A DNA stretch of 64,000 bases from Caenispirillum bisanense (GCA_945877815.1 CAMDWJ010000015.1:1-64000); one strand, 5' to 3'; counted from the stretch's first letter, positions 37,605 to 46,771 are shown. Made by a program: numbers and translations. The notes: generated from the sequence alone by a model not told the origin.

Positions 37605-38069
37605 ATGAAGCTGCAAAAGGCGACTCGTTACGGTCTTTATGCTGTGTTGGAATTGGCCCGCGATCCGGAACGCCAGATTTCGGCGACCGACATTGCCGGG
37701 CGTTATGGAATCTCGACCAATCATCTCGCCAAGGTGATGCGCGATCTCGGCCGAGCCGGACTGGTGGAGGCGGCGCGTGGCGCCGGCGGGGGGTATCGCT
37801 TCATCGGCAATCCGCGGCGTATCACGCTGCTCGATATCGTCCGGCTGTTCGAGGATATCGAAGGTAACGGCTCGTCGGCGAAGGAGCCTGGTGAAGATAC
37901 GGACATCGGAGCAGCGCTCGATCTTGTGCTGAGCGAGATCGACGATATTGCCCGTGCGACGCTGAGTGCCGTGACCCTGAGCACTTTGCTGAAAACCATG
38001 CAATGGCGTGACGAGCGGACGCAGCGGCTCAGGGCCCGCTCGCTGGCAAGCTCCGCGGACAGAATTTGA
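37605..38069 (+). CDS. Rrf2-family transcriptional regulator, BadM-like
   Basis: A 154-residue winged-helix regulator. The N-terminus KLQKATRYGLYAVLELARDPE, the recognition helix region YGISTNHLAKVMRDLGRAGLVEAARGAGGGYRF and the ITLLDIVRLFEDIEG block define Rrf2. The protein contains no cysteine at all, so it cannot bind the Fe-S cluster used by IscR/NsrR types; BadM of Rhodopseudomonas palustris, repressor of benzoate genes, is likewise reported as a non-Fe-S member. Together with the neighbour at 37147 it most likely controls the box operon. Confidence 0.75.
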   Translation: MKLQKATRYGLYAVLELARDPERQISATDIAGRYGISTNHLAKVMRDLGRAGLVEAARGAGGGYRFIGNPRRITLLDIVRLFEDIEGNGSSAKEPGEDTDIGAALDLVLSEIDDIARATLSAVTLSTLLKTMQWRDERTQRLRARSLASSADRI

Positions 38070-38079
38070 GGATGATGGC

Positions 38080-39228
38080 ATGAGGGCATTCGCCCGCGTC
38101 GCCTGGATATTACTGTTCGCGATCGGCGCCACCGACGCGTTGGCGCAAACCGCCCCGACCATCAAAATCGGCGCGTTTCTGTCCGTCACCGGCGACGGCG
38201 CCTATGTGGGTGCACCGCAACTCGCTACGCTCCAACTTTATGTCGATCTCATCAATAAGCAGGGCGGCGTGAACGGCCAACCGCTTGAGCTTTTCTACTA
38301 CGATGTCGGCATCGACATGCGCAGTGCACAGACGGCCGTGCATCGCCTGATCGAGACGGATCGCGTCGACTTGATCATCGGTGGATCGACGACCGGCGCC
38401 GCGATGACGGTTTTGTCCCTGATCGAACAGGCGCAGATTCCTTTCATCGCGCTTGCAGGCTCGACCGCCTTGATCAGTCCCGTCAATCCATGGGTCTTCA
38501 AGACCTCGCCGACCGACCGCATCGCCTGCGCCAAAATTCTTGAGGATATGAAACGGCGTGGCATCGCGCGCATCGCCATGATTTCGGGCGACAGCGGATT
38601 CGCGGTATCGATGGCCGAGCAGTGCACCACACAGGCGGCGAATTACGGGATTTCCATCATCGTCAATACGACCTACCCCTCGCAGACACGCCGGATCAAC
38701 GATCAACTCGCGCGTATTCGCGCGGTGCCCGAAGTCCAGGCCGTGTTGGCACTGGATTTCGGATCGACACCCCCTTATCTCGCGGAGGCCTACCGCCGCA
38801 GCGGCGCCAAGGCCCCGCTCTATCAGACCCAGGCCCAGGTCACGGAGGAATATCTCAATCTCGCCGGCGATGCGGCGGAGGGCGTGCGCATGCCGGTTCC
38901 GCCGCTCAGCGTTGCCGACTATTTGCCGGATGCCGATCCGAGCAAGCGCATATTGCGTGCGTATATCGATGCCTATCGCAAGCACTGGGACGTGCCCCCC
39001 AACGCCTATGGCGCCTATGCGCACGATGCGATTCTCATCGCGGTTTCGGCGATCGTGCGGGCCGGCGGCACCGACAAGGTGGCGATTCGCCAGGCGATCG
39101 AAGAGACCGAAAATTTTGCCGGCGCGAATGGTATCTATCGATTGAGTGCGCAGGACCATATGGGGCTCGATCTCAATTGCTTCAGGATGGCCGAGGTGCG
39201 GAACGGAACTTGGGTCTTGATCGAGTGA
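38080..39228 (+). CDS. Second periplasmic aromatic/amino acid-binding protein
   Basis: A 382-residue Peripla_BP_6 protein with signal peptide RAFARVAWILLFAIGATDALAQ. IKIGAFLSVTGDGAYVGAPQ, HRLIETDRVDLIIGGSTTGA and the VNPWVFKTSPTDRI segment match binding proteins of Liv-type transporters. It is 10 bp after the Rrf2 gene stop and has no permease genes beside it, so it may feed the transporter at 28-31 kb or be an additional specificity subunit. A hairpin follows the stop. Confidence 0.8.
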   Translation: MRAFARVAWILLFAIGATDALAQTAPTIKIGAFLSVTGDGAYVGAPQLATLQLYVDLINKQGGVNGQPLELFYYDVGIDMRSAQTAVHRLIETDRVDLIIGGSTTGAAMTVLSLIEQAQIPFIALAGSTALISPVNPWVFKTSPTDRIACAKILEDMKRRGIARIAMISGDSGFAVSMAEQCTTQAANYGISIIVNTTYPSQTRRINDQLARIRAVPEVQAVLALDFGSTPPYLAEAYRRSGAKAPLYQTQAQVTEEYLNLAGDAAEGVRMPVPPLSVADYLPDADPSKRILRAYIDAYRKHWDVPPNAYGAYAHDAILIAVSAIVRAGGTDKVAIRQAIEETENFAGANGIYRLSAQDHMGLDLNCFRMAEVRNGTWVLIE

Positions 39229-39257
39229 ACGTGGACCGCGACACTCGCGGTCACGTT
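39228..39257 (+). terminator. Hairpin after the second binding-protein gene
   Basis: Arms AACGTGGACCGCGA and TCGCGGTCACGTT form a 13 bp stem with one bulged G and a 3-base loop, beginning at the stop codon. The following sequence (CGAAAAGG) lacks a T-run, so termination may be partial or Rho-assisted. It separates the catabolic genes from kdsB. Confidence 0.55.
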
Positions 39258-39271
39258 CGAAAAGGGTCGCC

Positions 39272-40003
39272 ATGTCCGTTCTTGCCGTCATCCCTGCGCG
39301 TTTTAAATCTACCCGCTTCCCGGGAAAGCCGCTTGCCGATATTGCAGGCCGTCCGATGATTGCCTGGGTCTGGGATCAGGCCAATAAGGCGAAGGAGGTC
39401 GACAGCTGCGTGGTTGCGACCGACGATTCGCGGATCGAAGAATATTGCCGCGCGCATGGCATGGATGTGATCATGACATCCGATGTCCACGCGACAGGGT
39501 CGGACCGGCTTGCCGAAGTTGCGAGCAGAATCGAGGCCGATTTTTACGTCAATGTGCAGGGCGACGAACCGTTGATCGATCCGGACGCGATCGACGCGGT
39601 TGTACGTTTGTTGCGCGAATCGAAGAGCCGGGGGATCGAAGTGTCGACCGGTTATATCGAACGTGTCGACGACAGGGAGCTCGATAATCCGAGCGTGGTT
39701 CAAATGACCCCGACGCTCGACGGCTGCGTGATGGCGATATCGCGCTATCCAATTCCCTATCCGATGGGCGAGAAAATGCAACGCACCCAGCATATCGGGC
39801 TCTATGCCTTCACGCGGGCTGCGCTGGCGCGGTACGCCGCTTGGGAACGTGGTCCGGTGGAACGTGCAGAGAGCATCGAACTGCTCCGTTTCCTGGAGCA
39901 TGGTGAGCGCGTAGCCTGTGTGCCGGTGGCGCCCGGGTCTATCGGTGTCGATCATCCCGCGGATGCCGAACGGGTCGCCGCCATCATTCGGGCGCGCGCA
40001 TGA
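39272..40003 (+). CDS. kdsB: 3-deoxy-manno-octulosonate cytidylyltransferase KdsB
   Basis: A 243-residue enzyme activating KDO to CMP-KDO for lipopolysaccharide inner core. IPARFKSTRFPGKPLADIAG is the nucleotide-binding loop; SDVHATGSDRLAEVA, VNVQGDEPLIDP and the QHIGLYAFTR segment are family blocks. Length is normal. The kdsC-like gene overlaps its stop (ATGA). Confidence 0.88.
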   Translation: MSVLAVIPARFKSTRFPGKPLADIAGRPMIAWVWDQANKAKEVDSCVVATDDSRIEEYCRAHGMDVIMTSDVHATGSDRLAEVASRIEADFYVNVQGDEPLIDPDAIDAVVRLLRESKSRGIEVSTGYIERVDDRELDNPSVVQMTPTLDGCVMAISRYPIPYPMGEKMQRTQHIGLYAFTRAALARYAAWERGPVERAESIELLRFLEHGERVACVPVAPGSIGVDHPADAERVAAIIRARA

Positions 40004-40512
40004 GCGTCAAGATCGGCAAAGAGCTACGGGCAAAGTTGAAGCGTCTTCGTCTACTTTCGCTCGATACCGACGGCGTTCTGACCGACGGCGGCATCTATTT
40101 CACTGATGCCGGCGACGAAATGCGTAAATTCAACGTCAAGGACGGGCTCGGCATACAACGCGCGCAACGCGCGGGCGTTGTCGTCGTAATGATGACGGCC
40201 AGCACGGCGCCGGCGATTGCGCACCGCGCGCGGGCATTGGGCGTCGAACACATCTATATCGATACGCGCGACAAGCTCGCGCGCATCGTCAAGATTTGCG
40301 ACGATCTGGAAATCGATCTCGAAGACGTTGCTCATGTCGGCGACGATCTAACGGATATCGCGCTTTTCGAAGCCGTGGGCTGCCCAATGACCGTTGCGGA
40401 CGGCGTGAACGAAGCCCGCGCTCTGGCCCAATATATTACAGAGCGGCGCGGGGGCGACGCGGCTGTCAGAGAGATTTGCGATCTGATCGTCGAGGCTAAG
40501 GCGGAGGCCTGA
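40000..40512 (+). CDS. kdsC: KdsC-type HAD phosphatase
   Basis: A 170-residue C0-type HAD phosphatase. The nucleophile motif is LLSLDTDGVLTDGGIYF; MMTASTAPAIAHRARALG includes motif II, and VAHVGDDLTDIALFEAVG motif IV. It should release phosphate from KDO-8-phosphate, giving the substrate of KdsB. Related sugar phosphatases look alike, but the kdsB-kdsC overlap supports KDO. Confidence 0.85.
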   Translation: MSVKIGKELRAKLKRLRLLSLDTDGVLTDGGIYFTDAGDEMRKFNVKDGLGIQRAQRAGVVVVMMTASTAPAIAHRARALGVEHIYIDTRDKLARIVKICDDLEIDLEDVAHVGDDLTDIALFEAVGCPMTVADGVNEARALAQYITERRGGDAAVREICDLIVEAKAEA

Positions 40513-41967
40513 ATGATCAACCCGCCGTCAGATCGGGAAAACCGTCTCCGGCGCGTGGTGGATGAAGCCGAGACCCTGCTTGCGCAAATTGTGACGATAA
40601 ATCCTGGCCCATCGGCCGAAGCCGGCATTTTTGCGCAAGCCAATCTTGCGCTCGTGCGTGCTCTCGATAGCCTTGCGAACGAACAAGTGGCGCGTCAGGC
40701 ATTCGACGAAGCGCGTAAATCCATAGAACGAGCGCGCGAGATCGCACCGGACGACGACGATCTGCGGCGTCATTATTCGCTCGTGCTCGTGGGACAGGGG
40801 AATGCTCAGGTCGTACGCGGCGACCGGCAAGCCGCGCTCGAAAATTTCGACGAGGCAATCCGAGTCGATTCGAGCAATGCGACGGCTTTCAACAATCTCG
40901 GCCTTCTGTTCGCCTCGGACCTCAACATGACAGAAGCCGAGGCGACGCTCCGCCAGGCTATTCTTGTCCATCCCGATTATGCCGAGGCGCATTTCAATTT
41001 AAGTCGCATTTTGTTGATACAGGGCAAATACGCCGAAGGTTGGCACGAAAACGAATGGCGCTGGGATTGTCCGGATTTTCCGTCGACATGGCGCGATTTC
41101 GATTGTCCCTTTTGGAAGGGCGAGTCGCTCGCCGGAAAGCGAGTCTTGGTTTGGAGCGAGCAGGGCATCGGCGACGAAATCATGTTCGCGAACGCGCTGC
41201 CGGATGCGATCGCGGAAAGCGATCATGTCGTTTTCGAATGTTCGGCGCGACTTGTGCCCATTTTCCAACGCTCGTTCCCCGATGCAACTATCGTCGCGCG
41301 GAGCGATCCGCCGGCAGCGACCATCGCGGAAGCCAATATAGATGTGCAAATACCCCTGGCCTCTCTTTGTCTCCGCTATCGCGCATCCAAGGAAGCATTC
41401 GAAGCAAACCGCGGTTGGTATTTGATCGCCGATCCCGAACGCACGCGCGAATTGCGTGCGCGCTACGACGAGCAGGCCGATGGGCTCCTGATCGGCATTT
41501 GTTGGCGCAGCGGCAATCCGATCGTCGGGCACGAGCGAAGCGCATCGCTCTCCCATTGGGATGAGATTTTGAAACGTCCGGGTTGCCGTTTCGTCAGTTT
41601 GCAATATGGCGATACGGAATCGGACATCGCTTCTGTGCGAGATCGTCTCGGCGTCGTCATTCATCGCGATGCGGATGTCGATCCCTTATCCAGCGTCGAA
41701 GACTGGTTCGCGCAAGTTGCGGCAATGGATCACGTGATCTCGATCGACAATTCGACAATCCAGGTTTCCGGCTCGCTCGGAATTCCAACTTGGACATTGT
41801 TGTCCTATTCTCCCGAATGGCGGTTTGGCATCGGCGGGTCGGGTCATGACTGGCATCCGTCGATCCGTGTGTTCCGCCAGCCGGCACCGGGCGATTGGGA
41901 CCATGTCTTCGAGGCTGTCGAGGCGGCATTGGACGAGCGTCTGAGGCTGGATTCCGGAACGGTCTAA
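40513..41967 (+). CDS. TPR protein with glycosyltransferase-like C-terminal domain
   Basis: A 484-residue soluble protein. Residues 1-190 hold helical TPR repeats, e.g. QAALENFDEAIRVDSSNATA and EAHFNLSRILLIQGKYAEG. EWRWDCPDFPS and WSEQGIGDEIMFANALPD open a GT9/GT41-like domain, ending with VISIDNSTIQVSGSLGIPTW, as in many uncharacterised proteobacterial TPR-glycosyltransferases. It starts right at the kdsC stop and likely acts on surface glycans or protein glycosylation. Confidence 0.7.
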   Translation: MINPPSDRENRLRRVVDEAETLLAQIVTINPGPSAEAGIFAQANLALVRALDSLANEQVARQAFDEARKSIERAREIAPDDDDLRRHYSLVLVGQGNAQVVRGDRQAALENFDEAIRVDSSNATAFNNLGLLFASDLNMTEAEATLRQAILVHPDYAEAHFNLSRILLIQGKYAEGWHENEWRWDCPDFPSTWRDFDCPFWKGESLAGKRVLVWSEQGIGDEIMFANALPDAIAESDHVVFECSARLVPIFQRSFPDATIVARSDPPAATIAEANIDVQIPLASLCLRYRASKEAFEANRGWYLIADPERTRELRARYDEQADGLLIGICWRSGNPIVGHERSASLSHWDEILKRPGCRFVSLQYGDTESDIASVRDRLGVVIHRDADVDPLSSVEDWFAQVAAMDHVISIDNSTIQVSGSLGIPTWTLLSYSPEWRFGIGGSGHDWHPSIRVFRQPAPGDWDHVFEAVEAALDERLRLDSGTV

Positions 41968-42096
41968 GGGTTAGGATTCGGTGATTTTCTAAGTATTGGA
42001 ATGGCCGGCAAATTCGGCCGTAAAATCCAGGCACTCACAACACGTGAGTTATGACAAATCCCAATCTTCTGCTAATCCGGACGAACTCCAGCTCTG

Positions 42097-42624
42097 TCAC
42101 TGGTTCATTTTATCAGCTGGACGGCTGGATCCACTAGCTGCATCGGAGGAAGTTTCATTGGCCCGCTTTACGATCAGCGGAATAATCGTCAGAACAAATA
42201 ACACAATGATCGTCGACAGAATGGCAGTCGCTTCGATTCCCAAGCCTGCAGCGACGCCTATCCCCGCCGTAGCCCAGATACTTGCAGCTGTGGTCAGCCC
42301 TTGGACCCGTCGCGTAGCGGTGCCGATGATGATGGCTCCGGCACCAAGAAATCCGATTCCCTGAATCGTGCCCTGTATTACTCGCGAAAGATCCCCTAAT
42401 GACATTCCAGCTTGGGTTGGTCCAATCATGAAAATCGCGGCACCAACGGCTACTAACATATGGGTCCGCACCCCCGCGCTTCTCGATTTCTGCTCCCGCT
42501 CGTATCCCAAAATCCCTCCTAGCGCTGCGGCTACAAGGATACGGACAGTTATCCTGGTTACCGATGCAACGTCGGGGATGTCAGAAAATTCCACGACGAC
42601 CGTTGACCAAATTTCTTGAAGCAT
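42097..42624 (-). CDS. MgtC/SapB-family membrane protein
   Basis: A 175-residue inner-membrane protein. GGILGYEREQKSRSAGVRTHMLVAVGAAIFMI and RVIQGTIQGIGFLGAGAIIIG, then RRVQGLTTAASIWATAGIGVAAGLG are the hallmark helices of MgtC-type proteins. About five helices. The C-terminal tail is short and lacks the ACT-like domain of virulence MgtC. A 9 bp hairpin lies in the leader region upstream. Confidence 0.85.
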   Translation of the reverse strand: MLQEIWSTVVVEFSDIPDVASVTRITVRILVAAALGGILGYEREQKSRSAGVRTHMLVAVGAAIFMIGPTQAGMSLGDLSRVIQGTIQGIGFLGAGAIIIGTATRRVQGLTTAASIWATAGIGVAAGLGIEATAILSTIIVLFVLTIIPLIVKRANETSSDAASGSSRPADKMNQ

Positions 42625-42681
42625 CTTCGGCCAGCTCTCCTTGTTGTTTGTTTGAGGTTACGTTGACAGTTAGCACAAGAA

Positions 42682-42713
42682 GTTACGCCCTTCCGCCTTA
42701 AAGCGGGCGTAAC
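42682..42713 (-). promoter_or_regulatory. Hairpin upstream of the MgtC-family gene
   Basis: GTTACGCCC and GGGCGTAAC form a perfect 9 bp stem around a 14-base loop, 58-89 bases upstream of the start. It may be part of an RNA leader or mark an operator. The rest of the gene-free stretch 42625-42944 shows nothing else I can support. Confidence 0.4.
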
Positions 42714-42944
42714 AGGTGCGCGCCGTCCGCCGGCAGACATGATCGGGCGGTCTCCGGGGGGAGGCAGCACAGCTTGCCCCAACCATTCGCAATTTATCGA
42801 CGTCAACGGGCATTCTTGTGAATGATCATCCGATCGTCTGGGATTGTATGAAGCTTCGAAACCGTCAGATTCTGCCGCCAAGGCCAGATGGACAACCTAT
42901 TGAAAGTTCACGCTTAGATCGCCTATCCATCGTCATCGAAAAAA

Positions 42945-44147
42945 TCAAACGCGCTCTTTAGCACTTCGGTCGACCATCTGGCGTTTGCGCGATTCGACAA
43001 TGGCATTCATCGCTTCGGCGATTGCGGTGTGGCTTCTGAGCAGTTTTCGGAAGTCCTCAGCCTTCAACTCCAGGAGATTGCATTCCGTAATCGCGATGAC
43101 CGATGCGCCGCGCCGACGGGATTCGATGATCGCCATCTCGCCGAAAAAATCGCCGGATTCGAGATAGATCGGTTCGGGCGGAACTTCTATTTCAAGCTGC
43201 CCCGAAACGACGAAGAACATGCTGTCCGCGGGTTCGCCGACGCGCACGACCGCGTTGTTGGCGGGCACGACGAGAGGCGATAGCAACTACACGATGTCGG
43301 CGACCTGGGCAGCGTCCAAAGATGCGAAAAGCGGCACGTTCGAGACTAGCTTCCAATTGATAACAAAATCGCGCTTGCGGATTTCATTCGCAAAACCGGA
43401 TACGACGATACCTGTGGGCAAGGCGACCATCATGATCCCTGTGATCATGGTGAGTCCGCCGACCAAGCGGCCGAGAAGCGTTATCGGCACGATATCGCCG
43501 TATCCGACCGAGGTGATCGTAACCATCGTCCACCACATGGCAGCGGGAATATTTGCGAACTTGTCCGGTTGCGCCTCGTGTTCGACGACGTAGATCAGGC
43601 TTGCGAGCAGTACGAGCGCGGTCAGCAAAATCATCAATGACCCGGCGAGCGGGCGGTATTCCTGACGCAACACGGATCCGATTACGCCCAACGCGGGCGA
43701 ATAGCGCGTGATCTTGAGCAAGCGCAGAACCCTGAGAAGTCGTAATATTCGCAGGTCGATGCTGACGAAAGCAGCGAGATAGAACGGCAGGATTGCCAAT
43801 AAATCGATCAACGAAAGTGGTGTTGCCGCGAAGCGCAATCGACCCCAGACGGCGTGCTGATATAGCTTGTCATGACTCGACGTGCATGACCAAAGACGCG
43901 AAACGTATTCGATGGTGAAAACGGCAATGGAAAAGGCATCGAAAGCGGCAAAATATGGGCCGTAGGCGTTCGCGTATTCGTCAACGGATTCGAGGATGAT
44001 CGCCATCGCGTTCGCGACGATCAGGGTGATCATCGCGTTCGCGACGATCAGGGTGATCATCGCGTAGTCGAAAAGGCTGCCGACGATGTCGCCCGGGGCG
44101 GACAATTCCAGAAAAGTGTGGGTCGACCGTTTGATCCGCTGATACAT
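42945..44147 (-). pseudogene. Cyclic-nucleotide-gated potassium channel interrupted by an amber codon
   Basis: Codons 1-286 (44147-43290) encode a six-helix voltage-gated-like channel with S4-type DLRILRLLRVLRLLKITRY and the selectivity filter ITSVGYGDIVP. An in-frame TAG at 43287-43289 follows ADIV. The same frame then continues LLSPLVVPANNAVVRVGEPADS to 42945 as a cyclic-nucleotide-binding domain with SGDFFGEMAII. The layout is that of MlotiK1-type channels with one changed codon. Unless the stop is suppressed, the domain is not made as part of the channel. A 27 bp tandem duplication lies in S1. Confidence 0.75.
44008..44061. repeat. Exact 27 bp tandem duplication in the channel gene
   Basis: Positions 44008-44034 and 44035-44061 are identical. 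In the channel frame the duplication repeats MITLIVANA in the first transmembrane helix, lengthening it by nine residues without breaking the frame. Confidence 0.9.
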
Positions 44148-44154
44148 ATTTTAT

Positions 44155-45462
44155 TTAGCGGTTGGAGCGCAAAAGCGCGCGGTCGAGGTCCTCGATGAGA
44201 TCCTCGACGGTTTCCAGTCCGATGGAGAGGCGGATTACGTCCGGTCCGGCTCCGGCAGAGAGACGCTGCTCGTCGCTTAATTGCCGATGGGTCGTGGACG
44301 CCGGATGCAGGATTAGGCTGCGCGTATCGCCGATATTGGCGAGATAGGAGAAAAGCTCGACCGCCTCCACCACTTTGCGTCCGGCCTCGAAGCCGCCTTT
44401 GACACCGAAGGTGAAGACGCCGCCGGGGCCCTTCGGCAGATATTTTTTCGCGAGATCGTGATAGGGGCTCGATGCCAATCCCGCATAGCTCACCCAAGCT
44501 ACATTCGGATGGCCTTCCAGGAAAGCTGCAACGGCCCGTGCATTTGCGACGTGACGCTCCATGCGCAGAGGCAGCGTTTCGATGCCGGTGATGGTGAAAA
44601 ATGCGTTCATCGGCGCCATGGCAGGTCCGAAATCGCGCAAGGCCACGGCGCGCGCCTTGGTCGTGAACCCGAAATCGCCGAAGGTCTCGTAGAAGGTAAG
44701 GCCGTGATAGGCGGGATCGGGTTCGGTCATGGTCGGGAATTTGCCCGCCTTGAACCAATCGAACTTGCCGGATTCAACGACGACGCCGCCCATCGAGGTG
44801 CCGTGGCCGGACAGATATTTGGTCGTCGAATGGATGACGATATCGGCGCCCCATTCGATGGGATTATGCAGATAGGGTGACGCCATCGTATTGTCGACGA
44901 TGAGCGGTATCTGCGCATCTTTCGCGATGGCCGCGACCTTTTCCACATCGACGACGATGCCGCCCGGATTGGCCAGGGTTTCGATGAAGATGCCCTTGCA
45001 TCTTGGCGTCAGCGCCTTGCGGAAATTCTCAGGGTCCTTCGGATCCACGAAATGGCAGGTCCAGCCCAGGCGTTTGAACGACAGGCCGAACTGGGTGATC
45101 GATCCGCCATAGAGATTGCGCGACGCCAGGAACTCATCGCCGGGCTCCAACAGCGTGAAGAAGGTCAGGAACTGTGCCGCATGGCCCGAGGCGGCGGCCA
45201 CCGCAGCGCGGCCGTCTTCAAGGGCGGCAACACGTTCTTCCAGCACCGAGACCGTGGGATTGGTCAGGCGTGAATAGATGAAGCCGAAGCGCGACAGGTT
45301 GAATAGGTCGGCCGCATGGTCGGTGTCTTCGAAAACATAAGACGTCGTCTGATAGATCGGCGTGTTGCGCGCACCCGTGATCGGTTCGGGCCGCGCACCG
45401 GCATGGATCGCGCGCGTGGCGAATCCGAATTCTTTTTGTCGGTCGTTTGGGTCGTCACTCAT
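44155..45462 (-). CDS. metY: O-acetylhomoserine sulfhydrylase MetY
   Basis: A 435-residue PLP enzyme that makes homocysteine from O-acetylhomoserine and sulfide. FATRAIHAGARPEP at the start, YSRLTNPTVSVLEERVAALE, LASRNLYGGS and IHSTTKYLSGHGTSMGG with the PLP lysine are visible, and the C-terminus ends with the SIGLETVEDLIEDLDRAL helix. Length exceeds that of MetB-type enzymes and fits MetY. It is downstream of the CoA-binding protein gene with an ATGA-type overlap. Confidence 0.9.
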   Translation of the reverse strand: MSDDPNDRQKEFGFATRAIHAGARPEPITGARNTPIYQTTSYVFEDTDHAADLFNLSRFGFIYSRLTNPTVSVLEERVAALEDGRAAVAAASGHAAQFLTFFTLLEPGDEFLASRNLYGGSITQFGLSFKRLGWTCHFVDPKDPENFRKALTPRCKGIFIETLANPGGIVVDVEKVAAIAKDAQIPLIVDNTMASPYLHNPIEWGADIVIHSTTKYLSGHGTSMGGVVVESGKFDWFKAGKFPTMTEPDPAYHGLTFYETFGDFGFTTKARAVALRDFGPAMAPMNAFFTITGIETLPLRMERHVANARAVAAFLEGHPNVAWVSYAGLASSPYHDLAKKYLPKGPGGVFTFGVKGGFEAGRKVVEAVELFSYLANIGDTRSLILHPASTTHRQLSDEQRLSAGAGPDVIRLSIGLETVEDLIEDLDRALLRSNR

Positions 45463-45968
45463 CGGGACGATCGCCGGATCGCCGGACGTTTCGCGGAAAT
45501 GATCCGCGTATTGACGCCGGACCAGGCGAGCTCGCCGAACAGGCGTCCATATTCGATCTTGGGGCAGCGATTCATGACAACCTTGAGCCCGGCCTTTTCG
45601 GCGCGTTCCGCGGCTTCGTCGTTGCGCACGCCGAGCTGCATCCAGATCACTTGAATTCCTTTGTCGCGCGGCACCGAAATCGCTTCGTCAACGATGGCGC
45701 CGGCTGCGGCCGAGTTGCGAAAGATATCGACCATCTGAAATTTGTGAGGCACCGAGGCAAGGTCCGCGTAGGTCATCTCGCCCAATATATCGGTTCCGGC
45801 AGCGCGTGGATTGACCGGGATCACGCGATAGCCCTTCGATTGCAGATATTTCATCGCGAAAAAGCTCGGCCGCACCCAATCGGGCGAGGCGCCGACCATG
45901 ACGATGGTTTCCACCGACGCGAGGATATCGGCGATCGTCGCGTCGCTATAAGACAGTTCTGCCATCAT
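45459..45968 (-). CDS. CoA-binding protein (YccU-like)
   Basis: A 169-residue Rossmann-fold protein. IVMVGASPDWVRPSFFAMKYLQSKGYRVIPVNP is the nucleotide/CoA-binding strand-turn-helix; VIWMQLGVRNDEAAERAEKAG and VVMNRCPKIEYGRL complete the CoA_binding_2 fold. The start ATG overlaps the hydratase stop (ATGA); a longer open frame upstream is not preferred. Function of the family is unknown; it stands between metY and an acyl-CoA gene. Confidence 0.75.
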   Translation of the reverse strand: MMAELSYSDATIADILASVETIVMVGASPDWVRPSFFAMKYLQSKGYRVIPVNPRAAGTDILGEMTYADLASVPHKFQMVDIFRNSAAAGAIVDEAISVPRDKGIQVIWMQLGVRNDEAAERAEKAGLKVVMNRCPKIEYGRLFGELAWSGVNTRIISAKRPAIRRSSR

Positions 45969-46771
45969 TCGGTCCTTCCGCGCCATTGGGGTTCGCGTTT
46001 GCCCAAAAACGCGTCGATGCCCTCTTGCGCGTCATGTTCCATCATATTGCGCGCCATGACCTCGCTCGCGAAAGAATAAGCTTCGTCGAGATCGAGATCG
46101 AGCTGGCGGTAAAAGGCGGCCTTGCCGACCGAGATCGCCTCGCTGGATTTGCCGGCAATGGTTTTCGCATATTCCATGACCGCGTAATCGAGCGCCGAAG
46201 CCGGTGCGACCCGGTTGATGAGCCCGAAACGATAGGCAGTCTCGGCATCGATGGCCTCGCCCAATAGCAGCATTTCCATGGAATGTTTGGGCGCGATGGT
46301 GCGGCCGATGGCGACGGCGGGTGTGGTGCAGAACAGGCCGATATTGACGCCGGGGGTGCCGAAGCGGGCCGTGTCGGAGGCGACGGCGAGATCGCACGAT
46401 GCGACGATCTGGCAGCCGGCGGCCGTGGCGATGCCATGCACGCGGGCGATGACAGGCTGGGGCAGTCGTTTCAGTCGTTTCATCATCTGCGAGCAGGCGG
46501 CGAACAATTCGCTCATTTTTGCGGGCTCGGCGATGGCGCGCATTTCCTTGAGATCGTGGCCGGAGCAGAAGGCCGGGCCGGAACCGGCCAGGATGACCAC
46601 CTTGATTGAAATGTCCTCGGAGATCGCCTGCAATTCCGAGTCGAGATCGCGAATTAGGTCCGACGAGAGCGCGTTGCGCTTGTCGGGACGGTTCAGCGTG
46701 AGGGTCGTGATGCCCTCGGCGCTGTCCTGGCGCAGCAGGATCGGCTCATTGGCGCCCATCGTATCGCTCAT
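45965..46771 (-). CDS. Enoyl-CoA hydratase/isomerase-family protein
   Basis: A 268-residue crotonase. LNRPDKRNALSSDLIRDLD, GSGPAFCSGHDLKEMRA (oxyanion loop) and ARVHGIATAAGCQIVASCDLAVAS are the key segments; the SGHDLKEM loop resembles ECHDC3-type members. The usual second catalytic Glu of classical hydratases is not clear, so the reaction is uncertain. The ATG at 46771 is used; an open extension to 46828 lacks conservation. Confidence 0.75.
   Translation of the reverse strand: MSDTMGANEPILLRQDSAEGITTLTLNRPDKRNALSSDLIRDLDSELQAISEDISIKVVILAGSGPAFCSGHDLKEMRAIAEPAKMSELFAACSQMMKRLKRLPQPVIARVHGIATAAGCQIVASCDLAVASDTARFGTPGVNIGLFCTTPAVAIGRTIAPKHSMEMLLLGEAIDAETAYRFGLINRVAPASALDYAVMEYAKTIAGKSSEAISVGKAAFYRQLDLDLDEAYSFASEVMARNMMEHDAQEGIDAFLGKREPQWRGRTE

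Noticed and set aside
42625..42944. Magnesium riboswitch before the MgtC-family gene
   Set aside because: Only one simple hairpin is visible; nothing matches the multi-helix M-box arrangement.
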